Shown piece after piece: positions 1 to 9,449 of a stretch of DNA of 64,000 nucleotides (position 1 is the first letter of the stretch; each line of letters starts with the position of its first letter). The DNA lies in the NCBI RefSeq assembly GCF_000760035.1, contig NZ_JNAO01000013.1:248001-312000 (forward strand), given 5' to 3'. The notes under the pieces are model-generated. The model was not told the DNA's origin and did not search any database. It worked only from the letters and a program-made list of their open reading frames with translations. Both the position numbers and the translations under genes were made by a program. This DNA is from Prochlorococcus marinus str. MIT 9314. GTDB lineage: Bacteria; Cyanobacteriota; Cyanobacteriia; PCC-6307; Cyanobiaceae.

Positions 1-1067
1 GATATGCCTCCCATAGAGTAATGAGCAGTTGGAGCAACTTCCATCGGGGTTTTAGAAATATCAATATTTTGAAATTCTAAAAATTGTTTATAAGTAGATG
101 GAATTCTTGAAATAATAGTATCTTTTTTGATATGGCTTATATCTAAAAGTACTCCGCCCCTTACAGTCCCTCTTCCCTCTTGAATCTCCGTATAGTTAGC
201 CTTGGCAACTAAATCTCTGGTTGAAAGCTCCAATCTCTCAATATCATAATTTTTCATAAACCTTTCACCCATGGCATTAAAAAGTCTTCCACCCTCACCT
301 CTTACGGCCTCAGTTACAAGAGTCCCTTCAATATCTTCAGGAAATAACATTCCAGTGGGATGAAATTGAACCATTTCCATATCAATTAATTCACATCCTG
401 ATTTAAGTCCTAAAAAAAGTCCATCACCAGTGTTTTCCATTTTTCTCGATGAACTTTTTTTCCATATTCTTGTATGCCCTCCTGTACAAAGGATCACTGC
501 ATTAGCCAAATGTATTGTCCTCTCACCAGAAAAAATGTCAAAAGACATTGCTCCGAAGCACTTGTTCTCACTGATCAATAAATCAGTAACATATTCTGAA
601 TCATGTATTTGTATGTCTAGTAAAGAAGCCTTTTGAAGTAGGGCATTTAGAATAGATTTTCCTGTGTAATCTCCGCTGAAACAAGTCCTTCTGAAAGTGT
701 GAGCACCGAAATATCTTTGATCGAATTTTCCGTTATACAATTTTTTAAAATTAGCTCCCCAAGAGTCAATCTCCTTTACGCTATCAGGAGCATTTCTGGC
801 CATTAATTCGATTGCTGCAGGATCACCAATTTCATATCCTTCAAGGTAAGTGTCTGCGAAATGTTGTTCCCAGGAATCTTCAAAGTCTAGATTTCCAAAT
901 GATGCATTAATCCCTCCTGCTGCAAGTACTGTATGACTATCATTTTTAGATCTTTTACCCAATACTTTAACAGTTAGATTATTTTGTTTGGCTTCAATTG
1001 CAGCTCTGAGACCAGAACCGCCACAGCCAATTACCAAAATATCGGTTGAATCTGTATTATTATCCAT
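1..1067 (-). CDS. sdhA: Succinate dehydrogenase/fumarate reductase flavoprotein subunit (3' end cut by window)
   Basis: FAD-containing catalytic subunit of the succinate dehydrogenase/fumarate reductase family, which interconverts succinate and fumarate. Translating the minus strand from ATG at 1067 gives about 355 residues before the window edge. The N-terminus has the dinucleotide-binding pattern DILVIGCGGSGLRAAIEA. Further on come the family motifs HPTG (substrate site), REGGRLFNAMGERF and the AHYSMGGI stretch with the active-site His/Met region, next to the window edge. The start is supported by the position of the FAD motif, about eight residues in. The downstream part, with the capping and C-terminal helical domains, lies outside the window. 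L-aspartate oxidase (NadB) is the main alternative within this flavoprotein superfamily, but the HPTG and EGGRLFNAMGERF patterns fit SdhA/FrdA better. It is an ordinary metabolic gene flanking the polysaccharide island. Confidence 0.85.
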   Translation of the reverse strand, partial: MDNNTDSTDILVIGCGGSGLRAAIEAKQNNLTVKVLGKRSKNDSHTVLAAGGINASFGNLDFEDSWEQHFADTYLEGYEIGDPAAIELMARNAPDSVKEIDSWGANFKKLYNGKFDQRYFGAHTFRRTCFSGDYTGKSILNALLQKASLLDIQIHDSEYVTDLLISENKCFGAMSFDIFSGERTIHLANAVILCTGGHTRIWKKSSSRKMENTGDGLFLGLKSGCELIDMEMVQFHPTGMLFPEDIEGTLVTEAVRGEGGRLFNAMGERFMKNYDIERLELSTRDLVAKANYTEIQEGRGTVRGGVLLDISHIKKDTIISRIPSTYKQFLEFQNIDISKTPMEVAPTAHYSMGGI

Positions 1068-1095
1068 TTAGGTAATGTGGTTGTTTTTAAAATGA

Positions 1096-1617
1096 TTAAT
1101 AGACTATTTGGGAATCTACAGGTAATTTAATTTTTTCTCTACCATTAAGAAATCCAAGTTCAACAATTGCACAAAGACCAGTCACAATTTTGTTTTCAGC
1201 TTTTAGTAATTCTGAAACGCAATGTACAGTACCGCCTGTAGCGAGTAAGTCGTCAATAATAGCAAATTTTTTATATCCTTTAAGAGCATCCTTTTGGATA
1301 GTTAGAGAATTTTTACCATACTCTAGATCATAAGAATTAGATATCAACTCTCCTGGTAATTTGCCAGGTTTTCTAGCTAATATTAATGGCTTTGAAATAT
1401 TCAAAGAAATTGCACTTCCAAGTAAAAAACCTCTTGCATCAATAGCAATTAATGCTTCTGCATTATTACAAATTTCTGAAGCAGACATATCTTTTATAAG
1501 AGATTTAAAAATAATTGGATCTCTAAAAATTGGTGTTATGTCTTTGAAGTTAATGCCCTTCTTTGGGAAATCTGGATAGTTTTCTATTAAATTTTCTAAA
1601 GAGGTAGCCATGTGCAT
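1096..1617 (-). CDS. apt: Adenine phosphoribosyltransferase
   Basis: Purine salvage enzyme that makes AMP from adenine and phosphoribosyl pyrophosphate (PRPP). The 173-residue length is normal for the family. The N-terminal half carries DFPKKGINFKDITPIF (about residues 16-31), characteristic of Apt, followed by IDARGFLLGSAI around 59-70. The PRPP-binding loop AIIDDLLATGGT lies at about 119-130. The start at 1617 gives MHMATSL; the ATG two codons later is equally possible. It lies 28 bases downstream of the flavoprotein start on the same strand and is the last ordinary metabolic gene before the glycan island. The 189-base gap to the next, divergent gene should hold promoters for both sides. 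Confidence 0.95.
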   Translation of the reverse strand: MHMATSLENLIENYPDFPKKGINFKDITPIFRDPIIFKSLIKDMSASEICNNAEALIAIDARGFLLGSAISLNISKPLILARKPGKLPGELISNSYDLEYGKNSLTIQKDALKGYKKFAIIDDLLATGGTVHCVSELLKAENKIVTGLCAIVELGFLNGREKIKLPVDSQIVY

Positions 1618-1806
1618 AATTTTATTTATTAAAAGAATATATTAAATAACAGTTTTATGTAAAAATTTTGTCTCGAAAAAACAAAATTAATGTTTTTCTA
1701 AAAGGCAAATTTGATTTTTTATTTCTTTAAAATTTCTCTATAAATATTGCAATGGTTAATGTAGTAAAGTTATTCAATATATATCTTTTGATTAATTGAT
1801 AAGGAC

Positions 1807-3306
1807 ATGAGCAAGTTAATAATTCTCGAAATGGCTAATAATCACTCAGGATTTGTCCAACATGGAAAGAATATTATTAAAACCTATTCAAGTTTGTGCT
1901 CTGATTATTTTGATAAATATGAATTTGTTTTTAAATTTCAATATAGAGATCTAGATTCCTTTATTAGGGATGATATGAAAGGTGACTTAAACATTCCTCT
2001 TATAAAGCGTTTCTCCGAGACGAAACTAGAAGATCATGAATTTTTAGAATTAATAAATCTCTGCCGAAAATGTAATTTTGGAACAATGGTAACTCCCTTT
2101 GATGAGATTTCCGTCGAAAAAGCCAATCAACATAATGTTGACTACTTAAAAATTGCTAGCTGTTCATTTGGAGATTGGCCTTTAATGGAAAAAATAAGCG
2201 AGTTTGGTAAAAAGGTTGTTGCCTCTTGCGCTGGGGCAGACCTAGAAAAAGTTGATAACGTTATATCTTTCTTTCTCAATAGAGGTATCTCATTCAGATT
2301 ACAACATTGTGTAGGTGAGTATCCAACTGCTAATAAAGATCTCAATGTAAATCAAGTTTTATTTTTGAAAAAAAAATATCCTGATTTAGAAATTGGATTT
2401 TCTTCGCATGAGAACCCTGATATGACAGTTATTGCTCCTTTAGCGTTAGCTTTAGGAGCAACTTCTTTTGAGAAACATGTTGCTTTAGAAACAGATGAAA
2501 TTAAAAAGAATGCCTATTCGACATCTCCTCATCAATTCTCTAAATGGTTAAAAAGTCTTGATGAAGCAATGGAGATCCTAGGCGATTCTAATCATAGATA
2601 TATTCCCTCAAACAAGGAAAGTAAATCTCTTAGGAATTTGCAAAGGGGAGTTTTTGCTAAAAAAAATTTAAAAAAGAGCCATCTATTATCTAGAGAAGAT
2701 ATTTATTTTGCATTCCCTCCTTCAGAGAATCAATTGACAGCAAATGATTTTTCGAAATACTCAAAGTTTTCTCTAAAATTTAATGTTGAAAAAGGCGAAC
2801 CTATCTTAATTAAAAAAGTAACCGAAGAAAACCTTAGAAATGAAATTAAACAAATAGTTGAAAATGTTTGCAAATTAATAAACTTATCAAATTTAACTAT
2901 TCCTTCAAATGTTGATTTGGAAATTTCACATCATTATGGCATTAAACTTTTTACAAAATTTGGGTTAACGATGATTACAGTTATAAATAGAAGTTATTGC
3001 AAAAAAATATTAATACTTTTGCCTGGGCAAGCTCATCCTGAACAATATCATAAAGTAAAAGAAGAGACTTTTCATGTACTTTGGGGAGAGGGAGTTTTAA
3101 AGATAGATGGCAAAGAAAATAATTTATTTAAAGGTGAAATGCATACTATCCTTCCAGAACAAAGACATTATTTTGAGAGTAAAAATGGATTAATTATTGA
3201 GGAAATATCATCAACACATGATAAGGATGATTCTTTTTACACAGATAAAAAAATTATGGAAAATAAAGATAGAAAGACTGTTCTCTCTCATTGGAGAATT
3301 TCTTAA
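1807..3306 (+). CDS. NeuB-type nonulosonate synthase with SAF and C-terminal cupin domains
   Basis: Probable condensing enzyme of the N-acetylneuraminate synthase family, joining phosphoenolpyruvate to a sugar to make a 2-keto-3-deoxy sugar acid. At 499 residues it is much longer than a plain NeuB of about 340-350. Residues 1 to about 270 form the TIM barrel, with EMANNHSG at 8-15 and the metal/substrate-region motif FEKHVAL. A SAF (antifreeze-like) segment follows around 275-345. The last 150 residues form a cupin, visible as the HPEQYHKVKEETFHVLWGEG stretch and the later LPEQRHYFES histidines. ATG 1807 is preceded by AAGGA at 1801-1805. It opens a nine-gene + strand block and is followed at once by a ThDP enzyme. 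The sugar substrate cannot be told from sequence. A cupin of this type could isomerise or epimerise the precursor, but that is inference. Confidence 0.85.
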   Translation: MSKLIILEMANNHSGFVQHGKNIIKTYSSLCSDYFDKYEFVFKFQYRDLDSFIRDDMKGDLNIPLIKRFSETKLEDHEFLELINLCRKCNFGTMVTPFDEISVEKANQHNVDYLKIASCSFGDWPLMEKISEFGKKVVASCAGADLEKVDNVISFFLNRGISFRLQHCVGEYPTANKDLNVNQVLFLKKKYPDLEIGFSSHENPDMTVIAPLALALGATSFEKHVALETDEIKKNAYSTSPHQFSKWLKSLDEAMEILGDSNHRYIPSNKESKSLRNLQRGVFAKKNLKKSHLLSREDIYFAFPPSENQLTANDFSKYSKFSLKFNVEKGEPILIKKVTEENLRNEIKQIVENVCKLINLSNLTIPSNVDLEISHHYGIKLFTKFGLTMITVINRSYCKKILILLPGQAHPEQYHKVKEETFHVLWGEGVLKIDGKENNLFKGEMHTILPEQRHYFESKNGLIIEEISSTHDKDDSFYTDKKIMENKDRKTVLSHWRIS

Positions 3307-3317
3307 ATAAAAAAAGA

Positions 3318-5138
3318 ATGCCTAGATTAGCTGACGCGGTTTTTGAGTTTATTGAAAATCAAAATATAGACAGAGTATTTTTGTTGCCAGGAGGTGGAGC
3401 AATGCATCTTGTTGATGCAGTTTCAAAAAGACCAAAGATAGATTTTGTCGCTGTACATCATGAACAGGCAGCCGGTATAGCAGCGGAATATTATGCAAGA
3501 ATTAAATCAAAAGTTGGAGTTGCACTTGTTACAACTGGTCCTGGAGCAACTAATGCAATAACCCCTTTTGTAGGGGCTTGGATTGAGTCAATTCCAATAT
3601 TAGTTATTTCAGGTCAAGTTAAACGATCTGATTTAATGAAAAAAGAGGATAATATCAGACAATCTGGTGTTCAAGAGGTAGATATTGTGCCAATGATTGA
3701 AAGATCCTCAAAATTTGCAATAACTTTAAAAGACCCTTTAAAAATTAGATTTGTTTTAGAAAAAGCTTTTTATCTTATGAATCAGGGTAGAAAAGGTCCC
3801 GCCTGGATTGATATTCCATTAGATGTTCAAGGCTGTAATATTCCTGATTGGGAAAATTTGGAATCTTTTAAACACCCACTCAAAATTACTTCTAATAAAA
3901 CTAAAGTGCTTGATGCTTTATATAAAAGTATTTCTTCTTCGCCGAGACCTTTGTTGCTAGTAGGTCATGGCGTAAGGCTCTCTGGATCTGAAATTGAATT
4001 AAAGAAATTTATAGAAAAAATGAAAATCCCTACTGTTTTTACTTGGAATGCATGCGATATGTTGGAATTTAATAATAAGTTTTATATTGGTAAACCAGGC
4101 AATGTTGCAACAAGGGCGGCAAATTTTGCAATTCAAACATGTTCTAACTTTATTTCAATTGGCGCAAGATTAGATAATATTACTACTGCTTATAATATTA
4201 AATTTTTTGCTCGTAATGCTTCTGAAAAATGGGTCTTAGATGTAGATGAAAACCAGTTAAAAATATGTGATTTAAAGGATGCTAAAAAAGTACAAATTGA
4301 CCTTAAATATGCTTTAAATTATTTGCAAAATAAAAATGATTTAGTAGAGAAATCATTATGGATTGGTCATTGTAATTGGTTAAAAGAAAAATATCCAACT
4401 TGTGATGGGGAAATACCTAAAGATAAATATAAATTCACTCATTTTGAAGCTGCAAAAATGTTGTCTGATGCACTACCTGAAAAAAGTACTATCATCACTG
4501 GGAGTTCAGGTCTTGCGATAGAGGCATTTTATGTCGCTTATGAACCAAAAAAATTTCAAAGAATTCTTTTAACCTCTGGACTAGGAGCAATGGGATATGG
4601 ATTACCTGCCTTTGTAGGGGCTTTGGAGGCATTGGACGAAGATAATAAAAAATTTTTAATTGAAAGTGACGGAAGTTTGATGCTTAATCTTCAAGAATTG
4701 CAAACACTGAAGACTAGGAATAGAAAGAATCTAAAATTAATCATCTTAAATAATCAGGGTTATTGTTCAATTAGAGCTACTCAGAAAAATTATTTTAAAG
4801 GAAATTTTGTTGCCTCCAATAAAAAAAGCGGTTTAGAAATTCCAAGTTTAAGGGATATAAGCAATTCTTTTGGTTTAAAGTATTATCCTTTTGAAAAATC
4901 AGATAAAAATAATTTTAATGAAATAATGCAGAAAGAAGAGAATGCCCTGATTGATATTAAAATTGTTGAAGAAGAAGCTTTATGGCCAAAAGTATCAGTT
5001 TTATCAAAGGAAGATGGTTCTCTCGTTTCTCTTCCACTTGAGGACATGAGTCCTCTTCTTTCAGAAAAAGAATTAAGAGAGGCTTTAGGTTTTAATAATA
5101 TCCCTTTAGAAGAATCCTTGATTATTAGAAACGAATAG
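3318..5138 (+). CDS. Thiamine diphosphate-dependent enzyme, acetolactate synthase-like
   Basis: ThDP-dependent carboligase or decarboxylase of the acetolactate synthase large-subunit (IlvB) superfamily. The three expected domains are visible: an N-terminal pyrimidine-binding domain with the cofactor-activating Glu in VHHEQAAGIAAEYYAR, a middle Rossmann domain, and a C-terminal pyrophosphate domain with ESDGSLMLNLQEL leading to LNNQGY, which matches the GDG...NN cofactor motif with Ser for the first Gly. I take ATG 3318 (MPRLADAVFEF) as the start because the homologous region begins there. An in-frame TTG at 3291 would overlap the previous gene by 16 bases. In this setting it is unlikely to be the housekeeping acetolactate synthase. 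Sugar-modifying relatives such as YerE attach a two-carbon unit to a keto sugar. The exact substrate is unknown. Confidence 0.82.
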   Translation: MPRLADAVFEFIENQNIDRVFLLPGGGAMHLVDAVSKRPKIDFVAVHHEQAAGIAAEYYARIKSKVGVALVTTGPGATNAITPFVGAWIESIPILVISGQVKRSDLMKKEDNIRQSGVQEVDIVPMIERSSKFAITLKDPLKIRFVLEKAFYLMNQGRKGPAWIDIPLDVQGCNIPDWENLESFKHPLKITSNKTKVLDALYKSISSSPRPLLLVGHGVRLSGSEIELKKFIEKMKIPTVFTWNACDMLEFNNKFYIGKPGNVATRAANFAIQTCSNFISIGARLDNITTAYNIKFFARNASEKWVLDVDENQLKICDLKDAKKVQIDLKYALNYLQNKNDLVEKSLWIGHCNWLKEKYPTCDGEIPKDKYKFTHFEAAKMLSDALPEKSTIITGSSGLAIEAFYVAYEPKKFQRILLTSGLGAMGYGLPAFVGALEALDEDNKKFLIESDGSLMLNLQELQTLKTRNRKNLKLIILNNQGYCSIRATQKNYFKGNFVASNKKSGLEIPSLRDISNSFGLKYYPFEKSDKNNFNEIMQKEENALIDIKIVEEEALWPKVSVLSKEDGSLVSLPLEDMSPLLSEKELREALGFNNIPLEESLIIRNE

Positions 5139-5276
5139 AAAATTAATCTTTATATTTTAATTTTGATAAATGAAAAAAAATTTCTTCATATAAATTGTTT
5201 GATGATGTTCGTATTAAGAAATCCCTAAAAATTTTTAAAAAATAATGTAATATGAATATAGTTTTAAGCAAAATAA

Positions 5277-6431
5277 ATGGAAGCATCTGTTAAGGTTTTG
5301 TCCAAAGAAGATTCTCATAAGATTCTTTCTAAAGACGCATCATTAACAAATGAGGAAGATAGGAAGAGAAAAGATCAAAGCCAAAAAAGACCAAGAGTGC
5401 ATCAAAAAATTCAAAATTACTTTGAAAATATGATTGATGGAGCGATATCTCCAATCCTAAGATTAAAAATCAATAGATCAGCATGCAATATGAAGTGTGA
5501 GCATTGTTGCGAAGAGCCCTACATGACAAGGGATTTAATTAAAAAAACAGGTAAAAAAGACCCTAGAAGGCAAATGGATTTAGAAGACTACAGAAAATTA
5601 TCTGAAGAAGCTGATGAGTTAGGTCTTTTTAGATTTGTAATAACTGGCGGCGAAGCCCTCTTAGATAGGAATTTGGAAGATCTTATAAAAGTTCTTGATC
5701 CTTATAAACATTTAATAATTCTTGATACCAATGGATTTTATTTTAATGAAGAAAAAGCAAAATGGTTTGCAGGATTAGGTGGTTACAAGGTTCAAATTTC
5801 GTTGGATAGCTGGTACGCAGAAGAACATGATGCTTTTAGAAATACTAAAGGTGCGCATGAAAGAGCTTTAAATGCTTTTAAAGTTGCAAAAGAAGCTGGT
5901 TCTGAGGTCCTATTATCAACTTGCTTAGTCAGAGACAGGGTTTTTACAAAGGAATTTCAATTATTATGTGATTTTTGTGAAACAGAAGCAATACCTTTGT
6001 ATGTGACCTTAGCAAAACCAGTAGGAAGTGCTAGAGGGCATGAAGAGTGGGTATGCACAAAAGAAGACGTTGACCAACTTAAATTCTTGGAAGATAAAAA
6101 GAATATTTTTACTCATATGACACCAAACTATGGGCAGCCTGGAAAATGTATAACCGTCAAAGGTATTAATACAGTAAATCATGATGGAGAAATAGTACCT
6201 TGCCCATATATGGATTTATCAATAGGCAATGTTACTAAAGAACCTCTAAAAGATATCCTCGATAGAGGAATGAGAAATAAATGGTTAGGGCCTTATAGAG
6301 ATGAGTGTATTATTGGAGAAAATTTTGATTTTATAAAGTTCCATAATGAGACTGTTGAAAAGCATTTAAAAGAAACTCCTTATTTACCTGTTCCATATGA
6401 AAAAGGATTTGCTTTGAATGGTTCGGTATAA
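5277..6431 (+). CDS. Radical SAM protein with SPASM-like C-terminus
   Basis: Radical S-adenosylmethionine enzyme of unknown substrate. The [4Fe-4S] cluster motif CNMKCEHC is at residues 70-77, preceded by a charged, Lys-rich N-terminal extension of about 55 residues. The SAM-binding GGE motif (ITGGEALL) follows at about 122-129. The C-terminal part has spaced cysteines (GKCITV, VPCPYMDLSIGNV, RDECIIGEN), which resemble the SPASM/twitch region that binds extra Fe-S clusters. The ATG start is clear, and the preceding 138-base gap probably holds a promoter. It is followed after six bases by an unknown protein, so the two are probably translated together. Radical SAM enzymes in glycan clusters carry out dehydration, epimerisation or methylation of sugars. 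Which of these applies here cannot be read from the sequence. Confidence 0.8.
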   Translation: MEASVKVLSKEDSHKILSKDASLTNEEDRKRKDQSQKRPRVHQKIQNYFENMIDGAISPILRLKINRSACNMKCEHCCEEPYMTRDLIKKTGKKDPRRQMDLEDYRKLSEEADELGLFRFVITGGEALLDRNLEDLIKVLDPYKHLIILDTNGFYFNEEKAKWFAGLGGYKVQISLDSWYAEEHDAFRNTKGAHERALNAFKVAKEAGSEVLLSTCLVRDRVFTKEFQLLCDFCETEAIPLYVTLAKPVGSARGHEEWVCTKEDVDQLKFLEDKKNIFTHMTPNYGQPGKCITVKGINTVNHDGEIVPCPYMDLSIGNVTKEPLKDILDRGMRNKWLGPYRDECIIGENFDFIKFHNETVEKHLKETPYLPVPYEKGFALNGSV

Positions 6432-6437
6432 CTATTG

Positions 6438-7253
6438 ATGGATAATTTAGTTGAAAAATCTCAAATTTTCGATAATAACGGCTGGCGTTTACCAAATGGA
6501 ATTTATGAAACATTCAGCGACCAACCGAAATGGTTTTTTAAGTTAGGGGAAGATTTACCAGAGGATAAACTTGCAATAGATCGAATTGATAAATATAAGA
6601 ATATAAATAGAAAAAATGACGCTTTAGAAGGTCTTTCGAGATTAAATAATAAAATTAACAATAATATTTTCATTAAAAATATCAATAATGGTATTAAAGT
6701 TCCTTTTGTAATTAAAAAGATAGATGTGGATGATATTGGAAAGTTTTTGGAAGAAATCTTACTAGAAAAAGTTTCAAAATCATTTACTGATTTTTTCCCA
6801 GAAAGTCATTTTAAAGCTGTAATTCAAGATAAAACAGATCTTATAAATAAGTTATCCCCATCAGTAAATAGTGGATACAAAGAGTTCTTAAATAAATTGT
6901 CTAAATCAGATATTTGTGGTTATTATTTCCCTCAGGTTCTTCAAGAATATTCAGTTGATTCTCAGATTCTCCAAATGAAGGAAATAAATAAAGTTCCTAA
7001 TCTTTGCTTATCCGGCCCATTAGAAGTTGCAACATCATTAATTGGTACACCAAATCTGCTTATCAGTAAAACGCATTACTCTCCAGTTTTATGTTTAAGT
7101 GGCGTTACACACATAGATGAAAGATTAATTTGTTGTTTTAAATCATATGGAAGACATTTGGAATTTTGGTGTTTAAGTCAAATGCTTTCTAAAAATAAAA
7201 AACAAGTTTCTGAACAATGGTCTGGAGGCTTATCTGTTTTTACAGAATATTAA
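6438..7253 (+). CDS. Hypothetical protein between radical SAM and aldo/keto reductase genes
   Basis: I do not recognise this 271-residue protein. It has no signal peptide, no long hydrophobic segment and no nucleotide-binding motif I can see. The N-terminus (about 5-40) is rich in Trp/Phe and acidic residues (NNGWRLPNGIYETF, WFFKLGEDLPEDKL). A charged Asn/Lys-rich stretch follows, and the C-terminal third (about 185-270) is better ordered, with SGPLEVATSLIG, LICCFKSYGRHLEFW and a final EQWSGGLSVFTEY. I use ATG 6438; a TTG directly before it is less likely. It lies six bases after the radical SAM gene and 18 bases before the aldo/keto reductase, so it is almost certainly co-transcribed with them and may act on the same intermediate. 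Its function is unknown. Confidence 0.7.
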   Translation: MDNLVEKSQIFDNNGWRLPNGIYETFSDQPKWFFKLGEDLPEDKLAIDRIDKYKNINRKNDALEGLSRLNNKINNNIFIKNINNGIKVPFVIKKIDVDDIGKFLEEILLEKVSKSFTDFFPESHFKAVIQDKTDLINKLSPSVNSGYKEFLNKLSKSDICGYYFPQVLQEYSVDSQILQMKEINKVPNLCLSGPLEVATSLIGTPNLLISKTHYSPVLCLSGVTHIDERLICCFKSYGRHLEFWCLSQMLSKNKKQVSEQWSGGLSVFTEY

Positions 7254-7271
7254 TTCATTTTTTGGGGATAA

Positions 7272-8291
7272 ATGCGCATAAGTTTAGGTACCATGCAAAT
7301 GGGCGGAGAATTATCTAAGGAAAAAAGTTTTGAATTACTTAATTACTATTATTTAAGTGGTTATTATAAATTTGATACTGCACAAATGTACCCTGTACCT
7401 AGTTCTCAAGAGAGTTTTAACCGAACTGAAAATATTATTGGGGAATGGGTTAACACGCTTAGTAGAGTAGATAAAGACAAAATTCAGATTTCAACTAAAT
7501 TTCCTAATTTTTCAAAGAAATTAAATTATCTTAGGAAGAACAATAATCCATTTATCTCTTATGAGGAATTAAAAGAATCACTAATTTGTTCCTTGAGAAG
7601 ATTGAATATAGATTGTGTAGAAACTTTTTTTATTCATTGGCCCAGCAGAGAAATAAATAATTTTGGTAAATCTTTTTATCAATCAAAATATAATGAAAAT
7701 GAAATATGTTCATCTTTAGAAGAAACTTATTCAAATCTTTTGGAATTAGCTAAAGAGGGATTATGTAAAAGTGTTGGAATATCTAATGAAACCTCAATAG
7801 GATTGTATTGTTTGAAAAAGATATCAGAAAATTTCAAACAAATTTCCTTATATATCCAGAATTCTTATAATCTTTTAAATCCTACTGTTGATATAAATAT
7901 TTCCGAATTTTGTTTGGCGACAAATATAAATATGCAGGCTCACTCTCCATTAGCCTTTGGAGTTTTAACTGGAAAATATAGGAATAATTTATTACCCAAA
8001 GATTCTCGGAGATTTATATATCCAAATTATTTTGACAGATACCATAATGAAAGAACTTCTGCTTTAATAGAATGTTTATTAAAAATTTGTGATTCTTTTG
8101 AATTAAATCTTACAGAGTTATCTTATAGATATTTACTAAATAATGCATCTGTTTCAGAGATTATTATTGGAGGAAAAAATATTTTACAGATTAAGGAAGC
8201 TATATCATTCTTATCAAAAGGAGAATTGCCAAGAGAGATTTATAAAGAAGTTTTCGATCTTATTACAAATTATTCAATAACGGCTTGGTAA
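7272..8291 (+). CDS. Aldo/keto reductase
   Basis: NAD(P)H-dependent oxidoreductase of the aldo/keto reductase superfamily, 339 residues, close to the family's usual 310-350. The catalytic tetrad is visible: Asp and Tyr in KFDTAQMYP (about 35-43), Lys in QISTKFPNFSKK (about 77) and His in FFIHWPSRE. The C-terminal cofactor-binding part contains SEIIIGGKN, the usual NADPH-site signature. ATG 7272 is preceded by GGGG about six bases upstream, a convincing ribosome site. The stop overlaps the next gene's ATG by one base (TAATG). In deoxysugar clusters such enzymes reduce 3- or 4-keto sugars. That role is plausible here because the next gene resembles a sugar C-methyltransferase, but it is inference. 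Confidence 0.88.
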   Translation: MRISLGTMQMGGELSKEKSFELLNYYYLSGYYKFDTAQMYPVPSSQESFNRTENIIGEWVNTLSRVDKDKIQISTKFPNFSKKLNYLRKNNNPFISYEELKESLICSLRRLNIDCVETFFIHWPSREINNFGKSFYQSKYNENEICSSLEETYSNLLELAKEGLCKSVGISNETSIGLYCLKKISENFKQISLYIQNSYNLLNPTVDINISEFCLATNINMQAHSPLAFGVLTGKYRNNLLPKDSRRFIYPNYFDRYHNERTSALIECLLKICDSFELNLTELSYRYLLNNASVSEIIIGGKNILQIKEAISFLSKGELPREIYKEVFDLITNYSITAW

Positions 8292-9448
8292 TGAAAAAGA
8301 TTTTAAAGTGTTCATTATGCGGAGAACCTTTAAAAGATTCTCAAATGGTTTTGCTAAAAAATATTCCTGAGTCAGCACAAGGCTTTTTAAAAGAACAAGA
8401 TAAGATTTCAAAAAACTATTCCTCATACCTTGTTCAATGTAATTATTGCAAACATGTGCAATTGAATAGCAAGCCAGTTGAGTATTATAAAAAGGTTATC
8501 AGATCTGTTGGGGTTTCAGCAGAAATGGTAAATTATAGAAAAAAGCAATTTGAAGATATTCGTAAAAAATATTTTGGCAACTCCAAAAAAATTAAGGTTT
8601 TGGAAGTTGGATCTGCAACTGGCGAATATTCGGAAATTTTATTAAATACTTTTGATCAAGTTGTAGCTACTGAAAAGGGAGCACAGAATATTAAATCTAA
8701 TCTTGAAAAAGGAATTGATTGTATCAATACTCATCCTGACGACTTTGATTTTATAGAAAAATTAAATAAATTAGGAAAATTTGATTTAATTTGTTGTTTT
8801 AGTTATCTAGAACATTTGCCAAATCCAAAGAATACTTTAAATTTGCTTAATAATCTTTTAAATAATAACGGTTTTTATTTAATTGAATTGCCAAATAGTG
8901 AAATGATTTTTAGAAGAGGTTTATTAAATGAAATCATTCCTGATCATTTATCTTACTTTACTGTAAATACGGCTACATCATTAATGATGAATTCAGGTAT
9001 AGAAGTTATTAATGCTTCTTGTAATTGGGATAATTATATAATTTCATTAATTTGTAGAAAAACTATTGAAAATCCAATTCAAAAAATTAATCATGATTAT
9101 CAATTGTTCAAAAAGAGATTAGATCTTTTATTTAATAAAGAAATTTATTTGCATCAAAATATTGTTATTTGGGGAGCTGGTCATCAATCTCTTTTTACAA
9201 TCTCCACCACTATTTTTGGTAAAATCGCATCTTATATCGTTGATAGTTCCACTACAAAACAAGGTTTATATGCTCCTGGATCAGGATTAAAAATATATAG
9301 TCCAGATAGACTAAAGACTCACACGCCTGATGTTTTGATAATCGCATGTGCAGGCTATAATAAAGAGGTTCTTAATACAGTAAAAAATATGAAACTTACT
9401 ATTAATTGTATTTATCTTCTTGATGGAATTGATTTAATAAAAGTTTGA
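8291..9448 (+). CDS. SAM-dependent sugar C-methyltransferase-like protein
   Basis: This 385-residue protein has the three-part layout of NDP-hexose C-methyltransferases of the TylCIII/NovU kind. An N-terminal zinc-finger-like section has paired cysteines (CSLCGEPL at about 7-14, CNYCKHVQ at about 50-57). The central methyltransferase domain has the SAM motif VLEVGSATGEYSE around residue 105 and FDLICCFSYLEHL further on. The C-terminal Rossmann-like domain contains VIWGAGHQSLF and a VDSS stretch. The start is ATG 8291, overlapping the previous stop by one base; the TTG two codons earlier is not needed. Such enzymes add a methyl branch at C3 of a 4-keto-6-deoxysugar, or in related branches act at C5 or C2. 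The position and substrate here are unknown. Confidence 0.83.
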   Translation: MKKILKCSLCGEPLKDSQMVLLKNIPESAQGFLKEQDKISKNYSSYLVQCNYCKHVQLNSKPVEYYKKVIRSVGVSAEMVNYRKKQFEDIRKKYFGNSKKIKVLEVGSATGEYSEILLNTFDQVVATEKGAQNIKSNLEKGIDCINTHPDDFDFIEKLNKLGKFDLICCFSYLEHLPNPKNTLNLLNNLLNNNGFYLIELPNSEMIFRRGLLNEIIPDHLSYFTVNTATSLMMNSGIEVINASCNWDNYIISLICRKTIENPIQKINHDYQLFKKRLDLLFNKEIYLHQNIVIWGAGHQSLFTISTTIFGKIASYIVDSSTTKQGLYAPGSGLKIYSPDRLKTHTPDVLIIACAGYNKEVLNTVKNMKLTINCIYLLDGIDLIKV

Positions 9449-9449
9449 T

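Noticed and set aside
430-636. Open frame on the + strand
   Set aside because: It lies wholly inside the succinate-dehydrogenase-family gene on the other strand and has no protein-like features.
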